NCBI RefSeq assembly: GCF_026616205.1
Contig: NZ_JANHGR010000001.1
Location: 558,001 to 622,000, forward strand
DNA: 64,000 nt
From: Halolamina litorea
GTDB taxonomy: Archaea > Halobacteriota > Halobacteria > Halobacteriales > Haloferacaceae
Direction of reading: 5' to 3'
Of the stretch, positions 1 through 10,122 are shown piece after piece. The notes under the pieces are model-generated. The model worked only from the letters and a program-made list of their open reading frames with translations, made no database searches and was not told the origin of the DNA. The translations under genes were made by a program, and so were the position numbers. Numbering within the stretch: the first letter of the stretch is position 1; every line of letters begins with the position of its first letter.

Positions 1-252
1 GGGCGCGAGGCAGTTCGCGACGAACGCGGCCGGGTCGTCGGCGTCCTCCACGAGGTCGACGCGGGTGTTCAACTGCTCCTCGGCGGCGGCGACGGTTTCG
101 CCGTCCGGGCCGATGGCCGCGCCCATCTCGCCGGCGGGCACGACGAACACGATCCGATCCTCCTCGACCAGACAGTCAGTCGGCGTGACGCCGGTCGCGT
201 CGGCGAAGGCGGCGATGTACTGCCGTGCGTCGTCCGACAGCGTGACCGTCAT
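1..252 (-). CDS. nusA: NusA-like KH-domain transcription termination factor (partial)
   Basis: Last gene of the RNA polymerase operon in this window; its 3' end lies beyond base 1, leaving 84 residues. The start ATG is the complement of 250-252. The visible protein begins MTVTLSDDARQYIAAF and contains a KH-type segment (residues about 32-60, with the GAAIGPDG loop equivalent to the KH GxxG motif). This matches the short archaeal NusA-like proteins, which carry only KH domains. In euryarchaea this gene normally follows rpoA2 and precedes rpsL, so position and sequence agree. It probably binds RNA during elongation or termination; that role is inferred from the family. Confidence 0.88.
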   Translation of the reverse strand, partial: MTVTLSDDARQYIAAFADATGVTPTDCLVEEDRIVFVVPAGEMGAAIGPDGETVAAAEEQLNTRVDLVEDADDPAAFVANCLAP

Positions 253-286
253 CGGCGACCCGCCGTCGACTCGGAGAGCCGACCCA

Positions 287-1525
287 TCAGTCGTCGGCGG
301 ACTTCGGCGTCGACGCCGAGCCCATGCGGAGGTCCACGTCGCCGGTTCCGATCGAGACCGGCTTCCCGACGATCACGTTCTCGATCACGCCGTCGAGGTC
401 GTCGACCTCGCCGTGGATCGCGGCGTCGAGCAGGTGGTTGACGGTGACCTCGAACGCCGCGCGGGCGAGCACGGAGTCCTTCGACCCCGAGATCCCGTGG
501 CGACCGATCGACTCGATCGTCCCGCGGTTGGTCATGATGTCCGCCACCAGCATCAGGTGCCGGACGTTCACGTCGTCGAGCCCCTGTTCCTGCAGGGTCT
601 CCTGGGTCTCGTTGATGATCGTCTCCCGGGCGGCCTCGATCCCGAGCTGTTTGTGGATCTCGTGGATGTTGTTACACGTCGAGCGGCTGGTGTCGACGCC
701 CTCGATCTCGAGCACGTCGCCGAACGCCGACCCCTCGGTGTAGAGGACGAACTCCTCCTCGTCGCTGTCGTCCATCTCTTCCTTCCGGATGACGACGCGG
801 GAGACCTCCTCGATCCCCTTGAACACGACTTCGCGGAGCTCTTCGACCAACTGGAGCAGTTCGCGGTAGCTGGGCTGCTCGGGGCCGAAGGCGATGGCGG
901 TCCCCTTGCGCTTGGTCGCCACCTTGAGTTCGCTCTCGATGGTGTCCTGTATCTCCTCGGCGATGGTGCCCACGTCGTCGTAGGTCGGCCAGCGCTTCTG
1001 GAGCGTCTCCTCGTTCAGGTCGATCGTGACCTGCATGTCCGCGACGTTGGTCGAGACGTTCCCCAGTGCGAGCACCTTCGTCGCCTCGATCTGCCAGACG
1101 ACCTCGCGGGCCTTGTCGCGGTCGGTCGCGTACTCGCCGTCGAGGTGGACCGTCATCGTCGGCGTGTCCGGCGTCTTCCGGGCGTCGACGAGTTCGATCA
1201 GTCGGGGCAGTCCCTGTGTCACGTCGATCTCCGCGACCCCCGCGAAGTGGAACGTGTTCATCGTAAGCTGGGTCCCCGGCTCACCGATCGACTGGGCCGA
1301 CACCGTCCCGACGGGGTCGAGCGCGTCGACGCGGGTCTCGTCGTAGCGGGTGACGACGGCCTTGACGATCTCGTCGATCTGTTCGGGTGTCGCGCCCTCG
1401 TTCTCCTCGATGGCGCCGTAGACCCGGTCCTTCAGTCGCCGCGGGAGGTCGGTCCCCTCGACGAGCGTCTCGGTGTCCTCGTCGATGTGTTCGAAGCTCT
1501 CGGGGAGCGCGTCGGCATCAGTCAT
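287..1525 (-). CDS. rpoA2: DNA-directed RNA polymerase subunit A'' (Rpo1C)
   Basis: C-terminal part of the split largest subunit, 412 residues. The invariant segment [15 protein letters not shown] (residues about 79-93) belongs to the trigger-loop/bridge-helix region near the catalytic centre, followed by [18 protein letters not shown]. The start ATG overlaps the end of rpoA1 by 8 nt, indicating translational coupling, so A' and A'' are made together. It assembles with A', B', B'' and the small subunits into archaeal RNAP. Length is close to other haloarchaeal A'' proteins and no intein is present. Confidence 0.97.
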   Translation of the reverse strand: MTDADALPESFEHIDEDTETLVEGTDLPRRLKDRVYGAIEENEGATPEQIDEIVKAVVTRYDETRVDALDPVGTVSAQSIGEPGTQLTMNTFHFAGVAEIDVTQGLPRLIELVDARKTPDTPTMTVHLDGEYATDRDKAREVVWQIEATKVLALGNVSTNVADMQVTIDLNEETLQKRWPTYDDVGTIAEEIQDTIESELKVATKRKGTAIAFGPEQPSYRELLQLVEELREVVFKGIEEVSRVVIRKEEMDDSDEEEFVLYTEGSAFGDVLEIEGVDTSRSTCNNIHEIHKQLGIEAARETIINETQETLQEQGLDDVNVRHLMLVADIMTNRGTIESIGRHGISGSKDSVLARAAFEVTVNHLLDAAIHGEVDDLDGVIENVIVGKPVSIGTGDVDLRMGSASTPKSADD

Positions 1526-4442
1526 CGCTCACCCCCTGTCCCGCCTTGTTCAGGCCGGGACCGGCGTACTCCGAGATGTTGGTCTCCTCCTGCTTCTCGC
1601 CGAGGAAGCGAGCCTTCTGGTCCTCGCTGCTGAACTCGGCGTCCAGCACGCGCTGGGTGATCGCCTCCACGTCGACGGGGTCGTCCTCGTCGTAGGCGAC
1701 GTTGACCGGCGAGGTGCCGTCCTCGCCGAACTCGAACTGGACGACGGTGCCGGAGGTGTCCCGGACGGTGCCGTCGTACTGCGCTTCCAGTTCCGAGAGC
1801 GCGTTGATGAGGCGGCGCTGGAGGTAGCCGGACTTCGAGGTCCGGACTGCCGTGTCCACCAGCCCCTCGCGGCCACCCATCGCGTGGAAGAAGAACTCAC
1901 GCGGGGTCAGCCCCGAGCGGTAGGAGTTCTCGACGAAGCCGTGGGGCGCCGCCGAGAGGTCGTCGCGCTTGTAGTGGCTGAGGGTGCGGTCCTCGTAGCC
2001 ACGGTTGATGCGCTCGCCACTGACGGTCTGCTGGCCGACGGAACCGGCCATCTGGGTCAGGTTCAGCATCGACCCACGTGCACCGGAACGGGCCATGACC
2101 ACGGCCGGGTTGTCGTCGGCGAAGTAGTCGTCGGCGATCTCCCCGGCGGAGTCACGCGCCTTGCCCAGCGTCTGCATGATCTTCAGTTCGAGCGTCTCGT
2201 CGACCGTTCGGCCGGGGATCGAGTTGAGGTCCCCCGCACGGTAGGTCTCGATCAGCTCCTCGATGCGCTCGTGGGCGTCGTCGATGGCTTCGTCGACCTG
2301 CTCGCCCGCCGCGGCCGGGATGGACTCGTCGTCGATCCCGATCGAAAACCCGAAGTGCATGATCGAGCGCATCGCGAGCGTCGCCACCTCGTTGACGAAT
2401 ACGCGTGCGCGCGTCTTCGAGTACTCCTTGGTGATCGTGTCGACGATGTCGCCACCGAACGCACCGACGGCGCCCTCGTCGATCGTCCCCTGGATCAGCT
2501 GTCCGTCCTCGATGACGACCTCGTCGTCGGCCTCGGAGATGAACTCGAGGTTGAGGTCGTCGGGGAGGAGCTCCGAGAACACCGTTCGGCCGGTCCAGTA
2601 CGGCTGGCCGTCCTCCTCGCCGTCAGCCTCGGGCAGCTCGTCGACGCTCGTCGCACGGAGCAGGTCCAGCGCCTGGTTCTCCGAGAACGTCGGGTTGTTC
2701 CGGGTCAGCAGGTAGGTCCCGCTGATGTGGTCCTGAATGGCGCCGATGATGTTCTTCCCGAAGCGCGGGCTGAGCATCTGCTCCTGAACGCGCATCAGGA
2801 CGCGGGCCTCCGCACGGGCCTCCTCGTTCTGGAGGGCGTGCATGTTCATCTCGTCGCCGTCGAAGTCGGCGTTGTACGGCGTACAGACCGTCGTGTTCAG
2901 GCGGAACGTCTTGTACGGCATCACGACGACCTCGTGAGCCATGATCGACATCCGGTGCAGCGACGGCTGTCGGTTGAACACGATGATGTCGCCGTCGGTC
3001 AGGTGCCGGGAGACCTCCCAGTCGGGCTGGACCTTCTCCGCGAGCTCCTCACAGTTCTTCTCGGTGACCTTCAGTCGGCGGCCGTCGGGCCGCTTGACGT
3101 AGTTGGCGCCGGGGTGGCCCTCGGGGCCGTTCCGGACGTAGGTCCGTGCCTCCTCGATGTTGCGCTCGGAGACGTTCATCGTCTGGGTCATCTCTCGCGC
3201 GACGCGCTCGGGGACGCCGACCTCGTTCAGCGAGAGCGTCGGGTCCGGCGAGATCACGGTACGCGCCGAGAAGTTCACACGCTTACCCGAAAGCGAGCCA
3301 CGGAAGCGACCCTCCTTCCCCTTCAGTCGCTGGGAGAGGGTCTTCAGCGGCCGCCCCGACCGGTGCCGGGCCGGCGGCGTCCCGGAGATCTCGTTGTCGA
3401 CGAACGTGGTGACGTGGTACTGGAGCAGCTCCCAGAGGTCCTCGATGATCAGCTGGGGCGCACCCGCCTCGCGGTTCTCCATGAACCGCTGATTGATACG
3501 GATGATGTCCACCAGCTTGTGGGTCAGGTCGTCCTCGGAGCGCTGGCCGTTGTCCAGCGTGATCGAGGGACGAGTGGTGACCGGCGGGACCGGCAGCACC
3601 GTCATGATCATCCACTCGGGCCGGGAGGTCTCGGGGTTGACGCCGATGTTCGCCAGGTCCTCGTTCGGGATGTCCTCGAACCAGTCCCGGATGTCGCTGG
3701 GCATCAGCTTGTTCTCGTCCTCCTCGGTGAGGTCGATGTCCAGCGCCTTCTCGAGTTCCTTGCGGTCGTCCTCGCGGGGACGGAACTCGCCGCTCAGGAT
3801 GTCGTTGACGCGGTCGAGCGCGATGCCGGTCCGGTCGGCGAGGTCGGTCGGGGCCATCCCCTCCTCGTCCTCGTCGTCGGGCTGCATCGCCTCGGCGATC
3901 ATGTCCGAGTACTCGCCGGCCAGCACGTCCTGTACCTCGTAGTAGGTGGTCGGCTTCTCGTGTTTGATGTCGTACTGGGTCTCGCCACAGTACGGACAGC
4001 GGGAGGCCTTCCGGGCCTGTCGGATCGCGGCCTTGAGCACGTCGTCGGGGTCGTCGCCGAGCTCCTTGGCGCGCTTCAGTCGCTCCGCGTACTCGGCCTG
4101 CTCGTCCTCGGTGAGCGAGAGGCGGCCGCAGTCACGGCAGGTACCGCGCAGCAGGCGGCGGATCAGCTTGGCGAAGCCGACGTGGATCACCGGCGCCGCG
4201 AGCTCGATGTGGCCGAAGTGGCCGTTACACGAGCCCGAGTGCTGACCGCAGGTTCGACACTCCAGCCCGGGGTCGATGACCCCGAGTCGGGGGTCCATGA
4301 GCCCCATGTCGATGGGGTAGCCGTCGTCGTCGTACGTGTCGGCGGTGATCACCTTCGTCGCGGACATGTCCCGGTACGTTTCCGGGTCCATCAGGCCGAA
4401 GCTGATCTCGCCGATCTCCTTGGGTGAGCCTGAGATTGACAT
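1518..4442 (-). CDS. rpoA1: DNA-directed RNA polymerase subunit A' (Rpo1N)
   Basis: N-terminal part of the split largest subunit, 974 residues. It carries the catalytic Mg-binding motif [10 protein letters not shown] (about residue 520). The clamp zinc sites are intact: [17 protein letters not shown] near residues 62-79, then CRDC and CPYC pairs further on. RQPSLHRMS and [12 protein letters not shown] are further signature blocks. The start ATG lies immediately after the rpoB1 stop (adjacent bases), and the 3' end overlaps rpoA2 by 8 nt. No intein or frameshift is visible. The retained zinc cysteines contrast with their loss in RpoB1 and TFB in this same window. Confidence 0.98.
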   Translation of the reverse strand: MSISGSPKEIGEISFGLMDPETYRDMSATKVITADTYDDDGYPIDMGLMDPRLGVIDPGLECRTCGQHSGSCNGHFGHIELAAPVIHVGFAKLIRRLLRGTCRDCGRLSLTEDEQAEYAERLKRAKELGDDPDDVLKAAIRQARKASRCPYCGETQYDIKHEKPTTYYEVQDVLAGEYSDMIAEAMQPDDEDEEGMAPTDLADRTGIALDRVNDILSGEFRPREDDRKELEKALDIDLTEEDENKLMPSDIRDWFEDIPNEDLANIGVNPETSRPEWMIMTVLPVPPVTTRPSITLDNGQRSEDDLTHKLVDIIRINQRFMENREAGAPQLIIEDLWELLQYHVTTFVDNEISGTPPARHRSGRPLKTLSQRLKGKEGRFRGSLSGKRVNFSARTVISPDPTLSLNEVGVPERVAREMTQTMNVSERNIEEARTYVRNGPEGHPGANYVKRPDGRRLKVTEKNCEELAEKVQPDWEVSRHLTDGDIIVFNRQPSLHRMSIMAHEVVVMPYKTFRLNTTVCTPYNADFDGDEMNMHALQNEEARAEARVLMRVQEQMLSPRFGKNIIGAIQDHISGTYLLTRNNPTFSENQALDLLRATSVDELPEADGEEDGQPYWTGRTVFSELLPDDLNLEFISEADDEVVIEDGQLIQGTIDEGAVGAFGGDIVDTITKEYSKTRARVFVNEVATLAMRSIMHFGFSIGIDDESIPAAAGEQVDEAIDDAHERIEELIETYRAGDLNSIPGRTVDETLELKIMQTLGKARDSAGEIADDYFADDNPAVVMARSGARGSMLNLTQMAGSVGQQTVSGERINRGYEDRTLSHYKRDDLSAAPHGFVENSYRSGLTPREFFFHAMGGREGLVDTAVRTSKSGYLQRRLINALSELEAQYDGTVRDTSGTVVQFEFGEDGTSPVNVAYDEDDPVDVEAITQRVLDAEFSSEDQKARFLGEKQEETNISEYAGPGLNKAGQGVSDD

Positions 4443-6275
4443 TTATACTGCGTCCTCCAGTTCCAGCTTGGGTCGAATGCCGAGCGCCTTCATCTCGTCG
4501 AGCAGGAGCTTGAACGCGTAGCTGACCTCCAACTCGTGGATGTTGTCCTCGTCTTTCGTGATGGGGTCGTACACCCGGCGCTGCTCCACGTCCTCGACCG
4601 CCACCATCCCGGTGTCCTCCGAGATGTACACCGTCTCGCGGTCCGAGGAGTCGAGCAGTCGTTCCTTCAGCGCCATCGCGGCACCGTGCCCGATCAGCAC
4701 CTCACGCTCCATCTCGCCCACACGGAGCCCACCCTCGCGGGCGCGCCCCTCGGTGGGCTGGCGGGTGAGCACCTGCACCGGCCCGCGCGAGCGGGCGTGC
4801 AGCTTGTTGCTCACCATGTGGTACAGCTTGTGGTAGAAAATCGTCCCGACGAAGATCTCCGCGTCGATCTTCTCGCCGGTGACGCCGGAGTACATGACCT
4901 CCTTGCCCGAGGACTTGAAGCCGCGCTCCTCGAGGCTGCTGCGGAGTTCGTCCTCGCCCTCGCCCTGGAAGGCGGTCCCGTCGACGCGGCGCCCTTCGAG
5001 CGCGCCGACCTTGCCGCCGAGCATCTCCAGCACGTGGCCCACGGTCATCCGCGAGGGGAGCGCGTGGGGGTTCATCACGAGGTCGGGGATGAGCCCTTCC
5101 TCGGTGAACGGCATGTCCTCCTGGGGTGCGAGGTGGCCCACGACACCCTTCTGGCCGTGCCGGGACGCGAACTTGTCCCCGAGTTCGGGGATCCGCTCGT
5201 CGCGCACCGAGACCTTCGAGAGCTTCGAACCGTCCTCGCCCTCCATCAGCGTGACCGTGTCGACGATGCCGTCCTCGCCGGACCGCATCGTGACCGAGGT
5301 CTCCCGTCGCTTCTGGGGCGAGAGCCCGCCGAGGTCCTCCTGCTCCTCGAGGAACCGGGGCGGCGAGGTCTTGCCCAGCAGCACCGAGTTCTCGTCGACC
5401 TTCGTCTCGGGGTTGACGAGGCCGTCCTCGTCGAGGTGCGTGTAGGCGTCCTCACCGCGTGCACCGCGCACGTCCTGCGAGGGCGTCTCGAAGCGGTCCT
5501 CCTGACCGCCGGGGTAGCGGCGCTCCTCACCCTCGTAGGTGCGGAAGAAGTGCGAGCGGGCGAGGCCACGCTCGACCGACCCCTGGTTCATGACCAGCGC
5601 GTCCTCGATGTTGAACCCCTCGTAGGACATGACCGCGACCGTGAAGTTCTGGGCCGCGGGTCGCTCGTCGAACCCGATCTGCTCGGTGGTCTGTGTCTTG
5701 ACCATCGACAGCTGCGGGTAGTGCAGGAGGTGCTGGCGCGTGTCCGGTCGGATCCGGTAGTTCGCGCTCGGGATCCCGAGTGACTGCTTCATCATCCCCG
5801 CGCCCATCGTGATACGCGGCGACGCGTTGTGTTCGGGGTAGGGGATCATCCCGGCGCCGATCCCGAAGATCAGCTGCGGGTCGACCTCGAGGTGCGTGTG
5901 GTCCTCGGTCACGTCCTCCTCGTCGACGGCGACGAGGATGTCCTCCTCCTCCTCGGCGTCGATGAACTCGACGATTCCGCGGTCGACGAGGTCGCTGAAC
6001 TCGAGTTCGTCGTCCTTGACGGCCTCGACGTGCTCGTCGGCCAGGCGGGGCTCGCCGTCGTCGACGACGATCAGCGGGCGGCGCGCGCGGCCCGCGTCGG
6101 CGTTGACGATGACCTCGCGGGTGCGGTCCTTGACCGCGACGTTGACCATCTCGCTGACCTCGCCCTGTCGGCGGGAGTCTCGGATCTGTGCTGCCAGCTC
6201 GTGGGGGTCGGGGTGCGTCCCCACGAGGCTGCCGTTCACGTAGACCTTCGCAGGTCGTTGCTGTTTTCCTGCCAT
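4443..6275 (-). CDS. rpoB1: DNA-directed RNA polymerase subunit B' (Rpo2C), zinc-ribbon cysteines absent
   Basis: C-terminal part of the split second subunit, 610 residues. Diagnostic blocks include [15 protein letters not shown], the [15 protein letters not shown] active-site loop, and a C-terminal clamp anchor [16 protein letters not shown]. The C-terminal zinc ribbon that normally has CxxCG ... CxxC is present in register, but all ligands are replaced: SEDTG at residues 552-556 and DPIT at 570-573. No frame disturbance is seen, so this looks like real substitution rather than error. It is 1 nt downstream of rpoB2 and directly abuts rpoA1. Confidence 0.97.
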   Translation of the reverse strand: MAGKQQRPAKVYVNGSLVGTHPDPHELAAQIRDSRRQGEVSEMVNVAVKDRTREVIVNADAGRARRPLIVVDDGEPRLADEHVEAVKDDELEFSDLVDRGIVEFIDAEEEEDILVAVDEEDVTEDHTHLEVDPQLIFGIGAGMIPYPEHNASPRITMGAGMMKQSLGIPSANYRIRPDTRQHLLHYPQLSMVKTQTTEQIGFDERPAAQNFTVAVMSYEGFNIEDALVMNQGSVERGLARSHFFRTYEGEERRYPGGQEDRFETPSQDVRGARGEDAYTHLDEDGLVNPETKVDENSVLLGKTSPPRFLEEQEDLGGLSPQKRRETSVTMRSGEDGIVDTVTLMEGEDGSKLSKVSVRDERIPELGDKFASRHGQKGVVGHLAPQEDMPFTEEGLIPDLVMNPHALPSRMTVGHVLEMLGGKVGALEGRRVDGTAFQGEGEDELRSSLEERGFKSSGKEVMYSGVTGEKIDAEIFVGTIFYHKLYHMVSNKLHARSRGPVQVLTRQPTEGRAREGGLRVGEMEREVLIGHGAAMALKERLLDSSDRETVYISEDTGMVAVEDVEQRRVYDPITKDEDNIHELEVSYAFKLLLDEMKALGIRPKLELEDAV

Positions 6276-6276
6276 C

Positions 6277-7845
6277 TCAGTCGTCCGCGGGTGTGGTTCG
6301 TTCGACGCCCTCGATACCGGGGATGCCTTCGACGCCCATGTCGTCGAGTTCGCGCTTGAGTTCGCGCTCGTCCTCGACGTGCTGGGAGAGCTCCATCGCC
6401 TGTGCGAAGTTCTTCACGAGGCCACAGTTGGGCCCCTCCGGCGTTTCGGAGGGACAGATACGGCCCCACTGGGTCGCGTGCAGGTCACGCGCGTCGAAGT
6501 GGGGCTGGGAGCGGCTGAGCGGCGAGCGCAGCCGTCGCAGGTGGGAGAGAACGCCCATGTAGTCGGTTCGGTCGACCAGCTGGGAGACGCCCGAACGGCC
6601 ACCGACCCAGTTCCCGGTGGCGATCGGGTGTTCGAGGCGCTCGGTCAGCACGTCCGAGCGGACGACCGTGTTGACGCTGAGGTCACGGTTCCGCATGTTG
6701 GCGCGCTCGAGCTGGTACTTCACGTCCCGGGAGAGCTTGTTCAGCGCGGTCCGGAACAGGTCCTTCATCAGGTCGCCGCTGACCTTGAGGCGCTTGTTGG
6801 AGTAGTGGTCCTTGTCGTCGGAGTCGCGTCGACCGAGGGCGAGTTCGAAACACGCCTCGGCCATCCGGCAGAGGTAGTACGCCTTGTTGATGCGGACGTC
6901 CTCCTCCTCGACGCCCTCCTCGTGGAGGTGCGGGAGCAGGTAGCGGTCGATGACGTAGTTCGCCCGCTTCAGCTGGTAGTTCTTGCCCTGGCCGGAGGCG
7001 ACGCGCTTCCCGAGGGTCTCGATGGCGCCCTCCTCGGTCTGGACGTCGGCTTCCTCCAAGTTCTCCAGCATGAACTTCACGATCTCGGGGTCCTCCGAGA
7101 CGCGGTGGACGATCTCCTCGTCGGACTCCAGCCCGAGGGCACGGACCAGCGTCACGAACGGCACGGAGCCGGAGACGGAGGGGAAGCTCACTTCGAGCAG
7201 CCCCTCGCGGTTGCGCTCACACAGCACGAGCGCGCGGTAGCCACGGCGCTGGGAGAACGTCTTGGCCACCTGGATGTCGTCGCCGTACTTCGTGTCGTGC
7301 TCCGCGAGGATCTTGTTCGGCGCGAGGTCCTCGCTGGTCATCAGCACGCGCTCGGAGCCGTTGACGATGAAGTAGCCGCCGGGGTCGACGGGGTCCTCGC
7401 CGATGTCGACCAGTTCCTCGTCGGTGAAGCCGTCGATGTTACACTTGTTCGAGCCGACCATGATCGGCATGCGGCCGACCTTCGTCTCGGTCTGGTCGAC
7501 GACCTCCTCGGGCTCCTCCTCGCCGCCGCGAACGATGGACATCTCCATGAACACGGGGGCGGCGTAGGTGATGTTGCGCAGGCGGGCCTCCTGCGGGTAG
7601 AGCAGCTCCTCGGAGCCGTCGGCCTCGCGGACCCGCGGCGTCAGGATACGGACGTTGCCGAGTTCGACCCAGACGGGCTCCTGTCCTTCCTTGTCGCCGA
7701 TGTCGGTGCCGATCGTCTCCTTCTCGTCGACGACGTCCTGCATGCCGCGGTCGAGGAAGTTGTTGAACGACCGGAAGTGGTGCTCCGCCAGACGCTCCTG
7801 GGAGAAGTACTCCCGGGAGACCGCACGGCGGTCTTCTCGGTCCAT
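6277..7845 (-). CDS. rpoB2: DNA-directed RNA polymerase subunit B'' (Rpo2N)
   Basis: N-terminal part of the split second-largest RNAP subunit, 522 residues. It starts [28 protein letters not shown]-like and contains the lobe/protrusion and fork-loop blocks, including [14 protein letters not shown] and the terminal [20 protein letters not shown] motif that lies against the active site. The B''/B' split is the normal state in many euryarchaea including halophiles. The start ATG overlaps the last base of the rpoH stop codon, and the gene is followed after 1 nt by rpoB1, so the subunits are translated from one message in near-equal amounts. Confidence 0.98.
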   Translation of the reverse strand: MDREDRRAVSREYFSQERLAEHHFRSFNNFLDRGMQDVVDEKETIGTDIGDKEGQEPVWVELGNVRILTPRVREADGSEELLYPQEARLRNITYAAPVFMEMSIVRGGEEEPEEVVDQTETKVGRMPIMVGSNKCNIDGFTDEELVDIGEDPVDPGGYFIVNGSERVLMTSEDLAPNKILAEHDTKYGDDIQVAKTFSQRRGYRALVLCERNREGLLEVSFPSVSGSVPFVTLVRALGLESDEEIVHRVSEDPEIVKFMLENLEEADVQTEEGAIETLGKRVASGQGKNYQLKRANYVIDRYLLPHLHEEGVEEEDVRINKAYYLCRMAEACFELALGRRDSDDKDHYSNKRLKVSGDLMKDLFRTALNKLSRDVKYQLERANMRNRDLSVNTVVRSDVLTERLEHPIATGNWVGGRSGVSQLVDRTDYMGVLSHLRRLRSPLSRSQPHFDARDLHATQWGRICPSETPEGPNCGLVKNFAQAMELSQHVEDERELKRELDDMGVEGIPGIEGVERTTPADD

Positions 7846-8072
7846 TATTCGACCACCAGTCTGTAGACGACGGCGGTGTCTGTGGTGCGCGAGTCGCGCT
7901 CGATGCGAACGACGTCGCCGGGCTCTGCCTCCTTGGGCAGGGCGGGATCCCTGCGCTTGATTTTGGGTAGGTTCGTCTTCTTCACTTGGTACTCCTCCAG
8001 CACCTCCTCGATCTCGGGCTCATCGAGGAGTGTGTGCTCCGGAACCAGTTCGTGTTGGCTTACGTCTACCAT
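7845..8072 (-). CDS. rpoH: DNA-directed RNA polymerase subunit H (Rpo5)
   Basis: A 75-residue protein, homologue of the C-terminal domain of eukaryotic Rpb5. It opens [16 protein letters not shown] and has the family core [19 protein letters not shown] and [12 protein letters not shown]. It is the promoter-proximal gene of the rpoH-rpoB2-rpoB1-rpoA1-rpoA2-nusA operon, as in other euryarchaea. The stop codon overlaps the rpoB2 start by 1 nt. It sits at the RNAP jaw and contacts downstream DNA (family knowledge). Confidence 0.97.
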   Translation of the reverse strand: MVDVSQHELVPEHTLLDEPEIEEVLEEYQVKKTNLPKIKRRDPALPKEAEPGDVVRIERDSRTTDTAVVYRLVVE

Positions 8073-8114
8073 AGGTGTGGGGCGTTCAGAGAATCGGTCA
8101 CGAGATACTACGGC

Positions 8115-8141
8115 CGTATTTTAGCCGGCGCCATATAACGC
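8115..8141 (-). promoter_or_regulatory. Candidate promoter of the RNA polymerase operon
   Basis: Read on the minus strand, two TATA-like elements precede rpoH: TTATATGG (around 8132-8139) and TAAAATAC (around 8116-8123). With the usual TATA-to-start distance of about 26 nt these would place transcript starts near 8111 or 8092, giving leaders of roughly 20-40 nt. The exact start cannot be decided from sequence. Confidence 0.45.
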
Positions 8142-8157
8142 TTGCTAATGTAGGTCG

Positions 8158-8184
8158 CGCGTGCGCGAGCGGTTGACGCACGCG
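8158..8184. repeat. 8-bp inverted repeat between rpoH and tRNA-Asp
   Basis: CGCGTGCG (8158-8165) and CGCACGCG (8177-8184) form a perfect 8-bp inverted repeat with an 11-nt loop. It lies just upstream of the TATA-like elements of the RNAP operon, within the 264-bp divergent gap 8073-8336. It could be an upstream binding site or only a GC-rich hairpin. Nothing else coding is seen in this gap. Confidence 0.4.
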
Positions 8185-8278
8185 GGATGGTCGCGTGGTC
8201 ACCAGCGGCCCGGTCGCGTCGGCGTCATCGGCGACACCACGGCACGCGTATTCGTCCCATGGCGACGATGGATAACAA

Positions 8279-8287
8279 GCCTTATCT
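8279..8287 (+). promoter_or_regulatory. TATA-like element upstream of tRNA-Asp
   Basis: GCCTTATCT lies about 50 nt before the mature tRNA. A start about 26 nt downstream (near 8310) would leave a short 5' leader for RNase P to remove. Confidence 0.4.
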
Positions 8288-8336
8288 AGCCGACGGCAAT
8301 ACGATTGAGTGTAGTAAGGCAGCGGCCTGAAAGCGT

Positions 8337-8409
8337 GCCCGGATGGTGTAGTGGCCCATCATACGACCCTGTCACGGTCGTGACGCGGGTTCAAATCCCG
8401 CTCCGGGCG
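8337..8409 (+). tRNA. tRNA-Asp (anticodon GTC)
   Basis: A 73-nt cloverleaf. The acceptor stem GCCCGGA (8337-8343) pairs with TCCGGGC (8402-8408), leaving G8409 as discriminator. The anticodon stem CGACC/GGTCG (8364-8368, 8376-8380) closes the loop CTGTCAC with anticodon GTC at 8371-8373. The T arm contains GGTTCAAATCC. CCA is not encoded and must be added. No intron. It sits alone between the RNAP operon and the convergent otsA gene. Confidence 0.97.
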
Positions 8410-8424
8410 TCTTCTCTCTCTAAC
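8410..8424 (+). terminator. Pyrimidine-rich tract after tRNA-Asp
   Basis: TCTTCTCTCTCTAAC directly follows the tRNA. T-rich tracts act as intrinsic terminators in archaea, so this is the likely 3' end of the tRNA transcript. Confidence 0.4.
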
Positions 8425-8508
8425 TCAACCCCCGAGCGAAACGCTCGTTCTCTCACTCTCTCCCGACCCGGTAGCGTGACGCTCGCGCTCTCGGCTTCTC
8501 CAACCGCG

Positions 8509-10002
8509 TCAGTCGTCGGCGACGACCGACGCCGTTCCCGTGAGTACCTGCTTCTGTGCCGCCAGCCACGCGTCGATGTCCTGTTCCCGGACCGCCGCCT
8601 GCATCGTCCCAATCCGCTCGCGCCGTTCGTCGGCGTCCATCCCGAGCGCCTCGCCGATCGTCGACGCGAACCCCGACACGTCGTAGGGGTTGACCGGGAG
8701 CGCCGCCGGGCAGAGCGCCTCGGCGGCGCCGACGAATCGGCTGAGAACGAGCACACCGGGGGTGTCGGCGGCCGTGGCGCCCTGCGCGGCGACGAACTCC
8801 TTGGCGACGAGGTTCATCCCGTCCCGCCGCGAACTCACCACCGCCACGTCGGCGTGCCGGTACAGCCCGGCCAACTCGCGGTCGTCGATGCCCTCCTCGA
8901 TGTAGATGGCCGGCGTCCAGTCCTCGGTCCCGTGGACCCGGTCCAGTTCGTTGATCCGGGCGCGGACGTCGTCGTAGTAGCGCCGGTAGGCCGGAATGCG
9001 GTCGCGCGTTCGGGTCCCCTTCTGGACGTAGGTGAACTCGCCGACGAGCCCTGGGTTCTGCTCCAGCAGGTACGAGAGTGCGTCGAGGCGCTCGACGATC
9101 CCCTTCGTGTAGTCGAGGCGGTCGACGCCGAGCACGATCGAGCGGTCCGCGGGCAGGTCGTAGCGCGCGGCGACGCGCTCCCAGTAGTGCTCGGCGGCGT
9201 CGCTCGCGGCGTTCGCGGCGACGCGGTCGGTATCGACGCCGATCGGCGAGGCGTACGTCTCGACGGTCCGCCCCTCGTAGCGGATCTCGCCGGCCGGGGT
9301 CAGCGCCGCGTCGGGGACGAATCGGGCCACGCACTCCCGGAAGTTCGCGGCGTAGCGGTCGAGGTGGAAGCCGACCGCGTCGTTGCCGAGCAGCCCGCGG
9401 AGCAGTTCGGTCGCCTGCGGGCAGATCTCGAAGAACTCCGGCGTCGGCCACGGGACGTGCCAGAAGTGCACCAGTCGCGCGTCGGGGATGGCCTCTCGGA
9501 CGTCGCCCGGCGCCAGCGCGAGGTGGTAGTCCTGGAACCAGACCACGTCGGGGTCGGCGTCGCAGATCCGCTCGGCGAAGCGGCGGTTCGCCTCGCGGTA
9601 GGCCGGGGCGAAGTCGGGGGCGACGTTCACCGGGTCGGCTTCGAGGTGGCAGATCGGCCAGAGCACCTGGTTGCTGTAGCCGTAGTAGTAGTTCTCGACC
9701 AGCCGCCGCGGCAGGTCCAACCGCGAGAGCGTGTAGCCCGGCCGGTCGTCGCTATCGCCGGTCGCCACCTCCGGTGGCAGGTCCACCCGGCCGTTCGGTG
9801 CCACCGCGGGGTCGAAGTCGGCGTCGCCGCTGCCCCACGCGACCCACGTCCCGCCGGTCTCGGCGACGACGCCGTCGAGTGCGGTCACGAGCCCTCCCGT
9901 GGGGCGCTCGACCGTCGGCTCCCCGTCGTCGTAGTCGTGGACGTACGGCTCACGGTTCGAGGCGACCACGAGCGACCGATCACCCAGGGCGTCGTCGATC
10001 AC
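8509..10002 (-). CDS. otsA: Trehalose-6-phosphate synthase (GT20 family)
   Basis: A 497-residue retaining glycosyltransferase expected to make trehalose-6-phosphate from a nucleotide-glucose and glucose-6-phosphate, for compatible-solute synthesis. Seen: VVASNREPYVH at the N terminus, the glycine-rich PTGGLVTALDG loop, WFQDYHLALAP, FWHVPWPTPEFFEICPQ, GVDRLDYTKGIVERL and SRRDGMNLVAKEF, all GT20 blocks. The chosen start is GTG at 10002 (complement); longer upstream frames run antisense through the neighbouring gene and lack homology. No OtsB-like phosphatase is present in this window. It is divergent from the pterin-binding gene and convergent with tRNA-Asp. Confidence 0.93.
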   Translation of the reverse strand: MIDDALGDRSLVVASNREPYVHDYDDGEPTVERPTGGLVTALDGVVAETGGTWVAWGSGDADFDPAVAPNGRVDLPPEVATGDSDDRPGYTLSRLDLPRRLVENYYYGYSNQVLWPICHLEADPVNVAPDFAPAYREANRRFAERICDADPDVVWFQDYHLALAPGDVREAIPDARLVHFWHVPWPTPEFFEICPQATELLRGLLGNDAVGFHLDRYAANFRECVARFVPDAALTPAGEIRYEGRTVETYASPIGVDTDRVAANAASDAAEHYWERVAARYDLPADRSIVLGVDRLDYTKGIVERLDALSYLLEQNPGLVGEFTYVQKGTRTRDRIPAYRRYYDDVRARINELDRVHGTEDWTPAIYIEEGIDDRELAGLYRHADVAVVSSRRDGMNLVAKEFVAAQGATAADTPGVLVLSRFVGAAEALCPAALPVNPYDVSGFASTIGEALGMDADERRERIGTMQAAVREQDIDAWLAAQKQVLTGTASVVADD

Positions 10003-10122
10003 GCCCGGAGGTGGTCGCCGACCGGTGTTGAACCCATCGGGAGCGGCACGTTCGTGGCTCGTGCCGGCCGGACTCGGTGCCACATCCAGCACACCTTTCC
10101 CCGAGCCCTCGGACGTGGAACC

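Noticed and set aside
1473-4427. A 984-codon open frame on the plus strand opposite rpoA1, and similar long frames opposite rpoB1, rpoB2 and others
   Set aside because: They are antisense to strongly conserved RNAP genes, lack recognisable motifs and have compositions expected from GC-rich third positions, so they are artefacts of codon bias.
1518-7845. Inteins in the RNAP subunits
   Set aside because: All four large subunits have family-typical lengths and uninterrupted motifs.
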